Shown here piece by piece: positions 52,958-59,753 of a stretch of 64,000 bases of DNA (the first letter of the stretch is position 1; every line of letters starts with the position of its first letter). This DNA is from Fimihabitans intestinipullorum (GTDB taxonomy: Bacteria; Bacillota_I; Bacilli_A; RF39; UBA660). The notes under the pieces were generated by a model that was given only the letters and a program-made list of their open reading frames with translations, had not been told where the DNA came from and ran no database searches. The stretch covers positions 62,001-126,000 of the forward strand of contig DVML01000007.1 of NCBI GenBank assembly GCA_018714965.1, written 5' to 3'. The position numbers were made by a program, and so were the translations under genes.

Positions 52958-52983
52958 AAGAGATGTGCAAGCATCTCTTTTTT
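52958..52983. terminator. Second copy of the hairpin flanking the IS30 element
   Basis: AAGAGATG (52958-52965) / CATCTCTT (52972-52979) with T on the plus side and A7 on the other, so it can end the minus-strand 53035 transcript as well. Confidence 0.75.
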
Positions 52984-52984
52984 A

Positions 52985-53029
52985 TAGGCCGTATGTTATT
53001 TGAAAAGCAGGCAAATAACATACGGCCTA
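52985..53029. repeat. Long perfect hairpin, 18-bp arms
   Basis: TAGGCCGTATGTTATTTG (52985-53002) and its exact complement (53012-53029) enclose a nine-base loop. No T run follows on either side, so it is not a simple terminator. It lies in the 3' region of the minus-strand 53035 gene and may stabilise that mRNA. Confidence 0.7.
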
Positions 53030-53034
53030 GCAAA

Positions 53035-53427
53035 TTATAATAATGCGGTATCGGCAATCGTAAATCCATTAGAAGAATCGTGAGTGACGATATAATAGCC
53101 GACAATTGCGGCAAGAAAGGCAAGTGCCGAATTAAATTCTTGTAAATATAAATTCGTTGCCCTTTTTCCTTCTTTTTTTGCGATTTGAATATTTCCATAT
53201 CCTACGTAAAGATAAATCAATACGACGATGATGATTAAAACACTGTTGAAGTAACTTAATTTTCTCGCATATTCATCCGAAAAGAGACGTGGTTGATCAG
53301 AAAGAGAAAGTATTTTGTCATAGGTTAGAATGATAGATATGACAACGGTAAGAAGAAATCCCATTGCGGCAATCAGTTGTATCGTAAGTAGTTCGATTTG
53401 TTGTTCTGTCGTATCATTCTGCTGCAT
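53035..53427 (-). CDS. Unknown small membrane protein
   Basis: Product of 130 residues with about three hydrophobic segments (LIAAMGFLLTVVISIIL, VLIIIVVLIYLYVGYG, ALAFLAAIVGYYIVTH). No family recognised. It overlaps the end of the upstream deacetylase gene by 14 bases, so the two are co-translated; a shared role at the envelope is an inference. Confidence 0.72.
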   Translation of the reverse strand: MQQNDTTEQQIELLTIQLIAAMGFLLTVVISIILTYDKILSLSDQPRLFSDEYARKLSYFNSVLIIIVVLIYLYVGYGNIQIAKKEGKRATNLYLQEFNSALAFLAAIVGYYIVTHDSSNGFTIADTALL

Positions 53428-54715
53428 CGAATTTTGCCCTTGCTCGAATTTTTTTGACTGTCTCTAATTCACTTGCAGTCACAAATTGATAACCTTGTTC
53501 TTTCAAAGACGGTATGATGATTTTTAATGCCTCATAAGAACGTTTATGTGTATCGTGCATTAAGATAATCGATGTATCTTGACAAGATTTTAAAACACGA
53601 TTTGCGATCGTATTTGCATTTTTGATCTTCCAATCAGATGAGTCGACAGTCCACATGATAGGGGTTAAATTCACTTGTTTTTTTAAATCATCGTTTACCG
53701 CACCATAAGTAGGACGAAATACGCGCGGAGTAAATCCCGTTAATTTTTTGATTGCATTCTGTGTCAAGGTAATTTCTTCTTGTAGACCATCATGATCTAA
53801 TTTGGTTAGCCATTTATGTGAAAAAGAGTGATTTCCAATTTCATTTCCATTTTTCAACATCGTTTGGACCGTTTCTTGGTATCGATTAATTTTATTTCCA
53901 ATTAAGAAGAAAGTAGCTGTTACCTCTTCTTTTTTTAAGAGATTTAAAATTTGTTCTGTATAATAGCTAGGCCCATCGTCAAAGGTAAGTGCGATGACTT
54001 TTTTATTAGGATCGATTACTTTTTCCGGTATGGAAATTACATCGTGTTCTTCTTCTTCAAAAACGCCACGTTCGAATTCGATGTTTAAACCAATCTTATC
54101 TAAAGGAAGTGCTATAGAAATGATATCTTCATATCCGGCTGTCAATTGATTTGGATTGTAGTACAAAATAAGATAATCTTCTGTTAATGTAAAGAGGGAA
54201 AACTTATCAAAATCAGGTACCATCATTTCTGAAAACTTTTCCATTAAAATACAGTCTTTATACTTTGAAAGTAACGCCTCTTTGATGAGGGCTAGAATTT
54301 TTTTTAATTCCTCTTTCGAAATGAAGTCTTCGAGTGTCAATATTTTTTTCTCCTTCTGATCTAAGACGTATGTATGAATTTTATTGTTTGAATGTTCTAA
54401 TGCATCTGATTGTGACATTGTCGTGAGAGTAATTATTACATATCGTTCATGTAGTATATTATAAGTATAAGATAGATTAAATTCGGACGGTGTTGAGAGA
54501 GATTTTGTATCTCTTTGAAATTTTTGATAATCGAGATCGACATCTTTCTTTATTTGCGCATCCAATTTTTCATGATTGGTAATAGGGTAATTGATTGCTA
54601 CTTTTTGATATTCCGTTTGCCGAATCATCGTTTTTACTTTTTCTCGTACGATCGCTTTATCTTCACAACCGACAAAAATAATGATAGACAAGAGTAGTAA
54701 AACTAGTTTTTTCAC
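53414..54715 (-). CDS. Polysaccharide deacetylase lipoprotein (PdaC-like)
   Basis: Product of 433 residues from GTG 54715 (AGGTGAT RBS). An N-terminal hydrophobic signal ends in a lipobox-like IFVGC, so it is probably a lipoprotein. A domain resembling the RsiV/DUF3298 fold (about 40-225) precedes the NodB deacetylase domain (about 238-430): TFDDGP (metal Asp), GNHSFSH (His-x-x-x-His), RPTYGA, DSSDW and LMHDTH. It removes acetyl from peptidoglycan or another glycan. The RPPYG of many family members is RPTYG here. Confidence 0.88.
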   Translation of the reverse strand: MKKLVLLLLSIIIFVGCEDKAIVREKVKTMIRQTEYQKVAINYPITNHEKLDAQIKKDVDLDYQKFQRDTKSLSTPSEFNLSYTYNILHERYVIITLTTMSQSDALEHSNNKIHTYVLDQKEKKILTLEDFISKEELKKILALIKEALLSKYKDCILMEKFSEMMVPDFDKFSLFTLTEDYLILYYNPNQLTAGYEDIISIALPLDKIGLNIEFERGVFEEEEHDVISIPEKVIDPNKKVIALTFDDGPSYYTEQILNLLKKEEVTATFFLIGNKINRYQETVQTMLKNGNEIGNHSFSHKWLTKLDHDGLQEEITLTQNAIKKLTGFTPRVFRPTYGAVNDDLKKQVNLTPIMWTVDSSDWKIKNANTIANRVLKSCQDTSIILMHDTHKRSYEALKIIIPSLKEQGYQFVTASELETVKKIRARAKFDAAE

Positions 54716-54815
54716 ACATATCACCTGTTAAAATATATTCAAAACTAGTTAAAATCAATACAAAATAATTTTTATACGGAATATAAGAAAATAGGAGAGG
54801 AAGGGTGTATGATAA

Positions 54816-55172
54816 ATGGAACAATTATTTCCGGCTAAATTACTCGATTTACTTGTCATCAGTGTTACGTTTAGTATGATTAGTATGGTATTCATACAGA
54901 AGTGTAAATCGATGAAGTTCGTCAGAAAAAAATGGCAAGTATGTTTGTTAAATTTCTTATTTTCTTTTCTTGTCGGAATGCCGTTTGCGAATGTTTTTTA
55001 CGACGTTTCATGGTTGGATTCGATATGGGTAGGACTGTTTACTTTTGTAGGGGCTCCATCTATATATGATGCGTTAAAAAATCAAAAAATTTTTAATTAC
55101 AAGCCAAGCTCGCTACAGGATACGATAGCGATACCAAAAGAAAATGAAATTATGGTACCAAAAGATGATTAG
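54816..55172 (+). CDS. Unknown small membrane protein
   Basis: Product of 118 residues with two to three hydrophobic segments in the first 95 residues and a polar tail. It has the size and two-helix layout of a holin or transporter accessory protein but no recognised motif. GGAGAGGAAGGG lies before ATG 54816. It is divergent from the deacetylase. Terminator at 55160-55184. Confidence 0.62.
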   Translation: MEQLFPAKLLDLLVISVTFSMISMVFIQKCKSMKFVRKKWQVCLLNFLFSFLVGMPFANVFYDVSWLDSIWVGLFTFVGAPSIYDALKNQKIFNYKPSSLQDTIAIPKENEIMVPKDD

Positions 55173-55184
55173 TTCATCTTTTTT
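55160..55184 (+). terminator. Terminator after the 54816 gene
   Basis: AAAGATGA / TCATCTTT hairpin around the TAG stop region, then T. Confidence 0.85.
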
Positions 55185-55238
55185 CTTTTCAAACCAATTG
55201 ATTTATGCTATGATAATACTATAAAGTGAGGGACTGAA

Positions 55239-56561
55239 ATGAAGCAGGAAGGATATGTAAATGCAGAAGGAGCACCAATTGTACATAAGGAAATTGATAA
55301 AAAAACTTTAATGATTCGAATCGGTATTGTTGCTCTTGTTGTCTTTATTATCATTTTTATTTTTATTATCGTACAAAAGAGTAGTAAAAATAAGAAATGC
55401 AATAAAATCGAAGATACGATCGAGAGTGCAGCACTTTCTTCTGCAAGAGAACAAAAAATATTACCAACGGTAGAAGGAAAATCTGTTACATTGGATATCG
55501 ATGATTTAATTAAAGACGGTACGCTATCGAGTGAAGAAGCAAACAATGGAAAAGATGCTTGCAAAGGAAAAGTGACGATTACAAAATATAAAGAAGATTA
55601 TCATATGGCAGTGAATCTAACTGGTTGTGGTTTCTGTGCGACAGAAGAAAGATATGGAAACTGGAAAGAATCAGATAAAATGCCATCTGGGAATGTGTAT
55701 GTAGAGTTGGTACCTTCTTATAATTATTACACGTTTGAAACTAATTACGGTATGTGGAGTGATTATTTGACGGAAGATCAATTGGAATCTAAGAAAGATA
55801 AAAAATATAAGATAAACTTACCAAAACAAATGGATTTGATTCCAGAAGCACCAGTGGATGCACATATTGTAACGATCGAAGAGGAGAAAAAAAATTACTA
55901 TCGTTATCAGGATAAAATGTGGAAATTCTATTCTAACCCGAATGCGAATTGTTCTGCATATAGTTCCGAGCAGCCAAGCGGATATGCAACAAAGGATGAA
56001 ACATCACAAATCGAATCGGATCCATCTCCATGGTCACTTTCTTACCCGGATGAAAAAGACTATCGTTCTATTACGAGAGAGATCGGATACCGTTGGTATT
56101 ATATGGATGGTAAAAAGAAAGTATATTGGAAAAATGGGAAGTATGCAGTAGAGCAACCTGGAGAAAAATACACTGAAAAAGATAATGAGTCTCCAATGTA
56201 TTCTTATACGGATTTAATGTGGCGTTGGTGTAACGGTGCAACAAGACGGTACATATCGTATAGTTCTGTTACGAATTCAAGTTTCCCATATCGTGATGAT
56301 GAAACGATGATTACAACGTCATGGTCTAGCTACGATGAAGAATCAAGACTCGATGATACGAATCGTGGATACCGTACAGAAGAAATCCAAGTGAGATCAC
56401 GTTTTAGATATAAATACGATATTTATTCTTTACCATTATTAGATAATTACGTAAGTGCAAGTAAATTTGAACAGACGGTTGGAACGACATTAGAAGAATT
56501 TGTAAAACAACCAAATGTAAAAGTAGAAGTAAAATACACATATAAATATAGAAAAGCGTAA
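55239..56561 (+). CDS. Unknown single-pass protein with aromatic repeats
   Basis: A 440-residue protein with one membrane segment (about residues 28-50, IGIVALVVFIIIFIFIIVQ) and a large extracellular part rich in Tyr, Trp and Ser, with about six Cys. Two related motifs stand out, YRYQDKMWKFYS and YSYTDLMWRWCN, each introducing a similar block, so the ectodomain looks like an internal duplication. No family recognised. GAGGGACTGAAATG sets the start. It lies upstream of the tandem prepilin genes but has its own terminator at 56561. Confidence 0.7.
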   Translation: MKQEGYVNAEGAPIVHKEIDKKTLMIRIGIVALVVFIIIFIFIIVQKSSKNKKCNKIEDTIESAALSSAREQKILPTVEGKSVTLDIDDLIKDGTLSSEEANNGKDACKGKVTITKYKEDYHMAVNLTGCGFCATEERYGNWKESDKMPSGNVYVELVPSYNYYTFETNYGMWSDYLTEDQLESKKDKKYKINLPKQMDLIPEAPVDAHIVTIEEEKKNYYRYQDKMWKFYSNPNANCSAYSSEQPSGYATKDETSQIESDPSPWSLSYPDEKDYRSITREIGYRWYYMDGKKKVYWKNGKYAVEQPGEKYTEKDNESPMYSYTDLMWRWCNGATRRYISYSSVTNSSFPYRDDETMITTSWSSYDEESRLDDTNRGYRTEEIQVRSRFRYKYDIYSLPLLDNYVSASKFEQTVGTTLEEFVKQPNVKVEVKYTYKYRKA

Positions 56562-56583
56562 AACATCCTATGGGATGTTTTTT
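56561..56583 (+). terminator. Terminator after the 55239 gene
   Basis: AAACATCC / GGATGTTT stem overlapping the stop codon, then T6. Confidence 0.85.
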
Positions 56584-56637
56584 GTATTGGATCAATTGTA
56601 AAATCATGGGATTTTACGAGCTCGGCGCATGAAATAG

Positions 56638-56894
56638 CTTGATTCTTAGTTAAAATAATGATATATTATTATTGTAATAATAGAAGGAGGAGAATATGAA
56701 GTCAAATTCAAAAGGATTTACGTTGATTGAGTTGTTAGCAGTTATCGTAATCTTAGCAGTTATCGCATTGATCGCAACACCTTTAATTATGGGAGTAATC
56801 GACGATGCTAGAAAAGGATCAGCTAAGAATGGTGCTTATGGTTATGTCAAAGCAATGGAAAATACAATTGCTACTGAAATGATCAAAGATACGA
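56638..56894 (+). repeat. Direct repeat, copy 1 of the prepilin duplication
   Basis: The 257 bases from promoter to codon 66 are nearly identical to 57242-57498 (few substitutions such as TTCTTAG/TTCTGAG and GTC/ACA at codon 3). Both share promoter, RBS and the conserved N-terminus. Confidence 0.9.
56639..56667 (+). promoter_or_regulatory. Promoter of the first prepilin gene
   Basis: TTGATT (56639-56644), 17-bp spacer, TATATT (56662-56667) preceded by TGA. A dyad TATTATTA / TAATAATA (56664-56682) overlaps the -10 and the likely start site, a possible operator. Confidence 0.75.
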
Positions 56895-57145
56895 AGATTT
56901 CACCAGCTAAAAACCAAACAACAGTTGGAAAAGTTGTATTTGATACACGTGGTAATGATGGGGTTGTTACTCCAGGTACAGTGGATAAGGCGAAACCAAT
57001 CGATTATAAAGGAACGGCACCAGATCGCCACACTTTAAAGATCGTAAACGGAACTGTTGGACAAGATTCAACAATCACAATTTCTGGATACAGCTTTAAA
57101 ATGGATGCCAACGGTGAATGGCAAGAAGATACAGCTACAGAATAG
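56696..57145 (+). CDS. Prepilin-like secreted protein, copy 1
   Basis: A 149-residue type IV pilin-like (class III/ComGC-like) protein. It shows the prepilin peptidase site KG-FTLIEL with Glu5, a hydrophobic helix (VIVILAVIALIATPLIMGVI) and a variable C-terminal beta domain, PDRHTLKIVNG and ISGYSF. RBS AGAAGGAGG. The N-terminal 66 codons are almost identical to those of the next gene, the C-terminal half differs. No pilus assembly ATPase, platform or peptidase genes are in this window. Confidence 0.88.
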   Translation: MKSNSKGFTLIELLAVIVILAVIALIATPLIMGVIDDARKGSAKNGAYGYVKAMENTIATEMIKDTKISPAKNQTTVGKVVFDTRGNDGVVTPGTVDKAKPIDYKGTAPDRHTLKIVNGTVGQDSTITISGYSFKMDANGEWQEDTATE

Positions 57146-57168
57146 TTGAAGGTATAAAAGTTGAATAT

Positions 57169-57195
57169 GAAAAGGGGGGCTATCCTCCTTTTTTT
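57169..57195 (+). terminator. Terminator after prepilin copy 1
   Basis: AAAGGGGGGC hairpin with CCTCCTTT (one G-T wobble) then T. Confidence 0.8.
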
Positions 57196-57241
57196 GCTGT
57201 TTAAAAAAGTGATGTGTTTTACAAAGAGTTGTGTCAAAGAT

Positions 57242-57498
57242 CTTGATTCTGAGTTAAAATAATGGTATATTATTATTGTAATAATAGAAGGAGGAGAATA
57301 TGAAGACAAATTCAAAAGGATTTACGTTGATTGAATTATTAGCAGTTATCGTAATCTTAGCAGTAATCGCATTGATTGCAACACCACTTATCATGGGAGT
57401 AATCGACGATGCTAGAAAAGGATCAGCTAAGAATGGTGCTTATGGTTATGTCAAAGCAATGGAAAATACAATTGCTACTGAAATGATCAAAGATACGA
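57242..57498 (+). repeat. Direct repeat, copy 2 of the prepilin duplication
   Basis: Second copy of the 257-base repeat, with its own promoter TTGATT (57243-57248) and TATATT (57266-57271). Confidence 0.9.
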
Positions 57499-57764
57499 CA
57501 ATTTCACCAGACTCGCCACAAACAGTAGTTGATACAGTTTCCTTTACACCATTAATGAATAGTGGGGCAGCTGGAAATAAAAAGACAGCAAATATCAATT
57601 ATAAGGGAACAAAACCAGATCGTCACAATTTAGTAATTACAAACGGAACTGTTGGAAATGGTTCATGTATTACAATTTCAGGATACTCATTCTCTATGAC
57701 AAATGGTGAATGGCAAGATGCTACAAATTGTACAGTGCCACCAGCTGCGGGTAGTGGAGAGTAA
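57300..57764 (+). CDS. Prepilin-like secreted protein, copy 2
   Basis: A 154-residue paralogue of the preceding gene with the same KG-FTLIEL cleavage site and helix. The C-terminal half is diverged but keeps PDRHNLVITNG and ISGYSF and contains two Cys (SCITI and NCTVP) that the first copy lacks; they may form a disulfide. Its own promoter copy makes expression independent. Terminator at 57776-57800. Confidence 0.88.
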   Translation: MKTNSKGFTLIELLAVIVILAVIALIATPLIMGVIDDARKGSAKNGAYGYVKAMENTIATEMIKDTTISPDSPQTVVDTVSFTPLMNSGAAGNKKTANINYKGTKPDRHNLVITNGTVGNGSCITISGYSFSMTNGEWQDATNCTVPPAAGSGE

Positions 57765-57775
57765 TTTATCGAATT

Positions 57776-57800
57776 AAAAGGAGGGGATTCTCCTTTTTTC
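57776..57800 (+). terminator. Terminator after prepilin copy 2
   Basis: AAAAGGAG / CTCCTTTT stem with a six-base loop, then T. Confidence 0.85.
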
Positions 57801-57884
57801 TTTGCATTAAAGTTTTGTGAAAAATAAGTGGATCTCGTTTTATTCTTCTATAAAGCATGGTATAATAATAAAACGGAGGTTGTT

Positions 57885-58799
57885 ATGAAGGAATTAATCA
57901 TAGGGTCACACGTTTCTTTTCAGAAAAATACACAACTTGTGGGAAGTGTAAAAGAAGCGATTAGTTATAGAGCGAATACATTTATGTTTTATACGGGAGC
58001 TCCACAAAATACAGCGCGCTATCCGATCGATGATAGGTTGACGCAAGAAGGATATCAATTGATGGAAGAAAATGGGATCGATCCAGTAGATGTCGTCGTG
58101 CATGCACCGTATATCATCAATTTAGCAAATACTGCAAAACCTGATAATCACAGGTTCGCAATTCAATTTCTAAGGGAAGAGATGGATCGTTGCGCGAAAT
58201 TAGGAATGACACGTCTCGTTTTACATCCTGGAAGTCACGTGTCACAGACAAGAGAAGAGGGAATTCAAAATATCATCGATGGATTAAATCAGGTATTGAC
58301 GAAGGAAGAAGTTACTTATATTTGTCTTGAGACGATGGCTGGAAAAGGAACGGAAATCGGAAATTTAGATGAACTGAAGCAGATTATAGAAGGAGTAGAA
58401 CATTCGGAATATTTGAAAGTATGCATCGATACTTGTCATTTGAACGATGCTGGATATGATATGACAAAATTTGATGATTTTTTAAGTGAATTCGATGAAA
58501 AAATTGGTATCGATCGTATCGGATGTGTTCATGTGAACGATAGTAAAAATGTTTGTGGAGCGCATAAAGATCGTCATGAGAATATTGGTCTTGGGACGCT
58601 TGGTTTTGATACGTTATACAAAATTGTGACACATCCAAAATTAAAAGATGTTCCTAAAATATTAGAAACACCTTACGTGACGAAAGAAGATAACGCCAAA
58701 GAGAAAGTATATCCGCCATATCGATTTGAAATAGATATGTTTCGAAATGGTAAGTATGATACAGAGTTATTAGAACATATTAGAAATTTTTATAAGTAA
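57885..58799 (+). CDS. nfo: Deoxyribonuclease IV (AP endonuclease Nfo)
   Basis: TIM-barrel AP endonuclease of 304 residues with a trinuclear zinc site. Ligand motifs: GSHVS, VHAPYIINLAN, LVLHPGSH, CLETMAGKGTEIG, VCIDTCHLNDAGYD and HVNDSK...GAHKDRHENIGLG. ATG 57885 follows CGGAGGTTGTT, with an extended -10 TGGTATAAT at 57861-57866. In-frame codons upstream would lie within the promoter. The convergent DUF2624 gene overlaps its end by ten bases. Confidence 0.95.
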   Translation: MKELIIGSHVSFQKNTQLVGSVKEAISYRANTFMFYTGAPQNTARYPIDDRLTQEGYQLMEENGIDPVDVVVHAPYIINLANTAKPDNHRFAIQFLREEMDRCAKLGMTRLVLHPGSHVSQTREEGIQNIIDGLNQVLTKEEVTYICLETMAGKGTEIGNLDELKQIIEGVEHSEYLKVCIDTCHLNDAGYDMTKFDDFLSEFDEKIGIDRIGCVHVNDSKNVCGAHKDRHENIGLGTLGFDTLYKIVTHPKLKDVPKILETPYVTKEDNAKEKVYPPYRFEIDMFRNGKYDTELLEHIRNFYK

Positions 58800-59053
58800 G
58801 ATTGATATTTTTCTTTAAAGTACTGATATAATTCAATCATTTTCTGATAAGTCTCGGGTCTAACTTCAGATTTTACCGCTTGAAATAGAGTTGTTGGATC
58901 TCCATATAAGACGGTTTCCCAATTTTGTTTGACATGATGGTAAAATAATTTTACTTCGTTTTCCGATAGTTTAATTCCTTGGGACATCGCAAAGTTTATA
59001 ATATCTTTTTTAGTTATGTTTTGAATATACTTTCGAATGAAAAAATGATACAT
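58790..59053 (-). CDS. DUF2624 / YqfT-like protein
   Basis: Product of 87 residues, basic and helical, starting at ATG 59053 behind GAGGTGAGATC. The pattern KKDIINFAMSQGIKLSENEVKLF fits DUF2624, and the placement next to nfo mirrors yqfS-yqfT in B. subtilis, though here it is convergent. Function unknown. Confidence 0.75.
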   Translation of the reverse strand: MYHFFIRKYIQNITKKDIINFAMSQGIKLSENEVKLFYHHVKQNWETVLYGDPTTLFQAVKSEVRPETYQKMIELYQYFKEKYQSYL

Positions 59054-59135
59054 GATCTCACCTCTATTTATTATATGTGAGAGCTTGTAATAATGAACGA
59101 AGAATAGGAGTACACTATAGATAAGGAGTGATAAG

Positions 59136-59753
59136 ATGTATCGATTGATGAAATTGCCATATAGTTATGATGCGTTTGAACCGTTACTTAGTTATCAGAC
59201 AATTTATTTACATCATGATAAATTGTATACGAGTTACTTAGAACGTCTAAACAAATTATTAAAAGAATTAAATTATGATTATCGCTATTCTATGGTGGAA
59301 CTATTGGACCATTTGGATATTTTTCCCGTAGATCAAAGAGATCAAGTTTTGTTTTTACTAGGTGGGGTATTGAATCACGAACTATATTTTACATCTATGA
59401 GTCCTGAGAAAAATGTAGAACCAACGGGAGAACTAAGGAAACAGATTGAAAAACGATATGGTTCATGGGATGCATTCCAAATCGAAGTGATGCGTAAAGC
59501 CAATTTGATGGTTGGAAGTGGCTATACATTTATCGTTGTAAATAAAAATCATGAAATAGAAGTGATCAATCTAAGCAATCAAGAGACGCCATATAGTTAT
59601 GGTATGACACCGATTGCCGCTCTTGATTTATGGGAACATAGCTATTATTTAGATGATTATTATAAACGCAATCAATATATTTCAGACTTTTTTTCTATCA
59701 TTGATTTTAAAGAGATAGGAAAACGTTATGAGAAGACGATCAAAGAGAATTAA
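59136..59753 (+). CDS. Fe/Mn superoxide dismutase with divergent gateway
   Basis: Product of 205 residues of the SodA/SodB fold. All four metal ligands align: His26 (LHHDKL), His81 (LNHELYF), Asp164 and His168 (ALDLWEHSYYLDDY). The conserved His30-His31 of the gateway/active-site pair are Leu and Tyr here, while Tyr34 is kept. It is therefore metal-binding, but activity is uncertain. It overlaps the next gene by 26 bases. AAGGAGTGA precedes ATG 59136. Confidence 0.85.
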   Translation: MYRLMKLPYSYDAFEPLLSYQTIYLHHDKLYTSYLERLNKLLKELNYDYRYSMVELLDHLDIFPVDQRDQVLFLLGGVLNHELYFTSMSPEKNVEPTGELRKQIEKRYGSWDAFQIEVMRKANLMVGSGYTFIVVNKNHEIEVINLSNQETPYSYGMTPIAALDLWEHSYYLDDYYKRNQYISDFFSIIDFKEIGKRYEKTIKEN

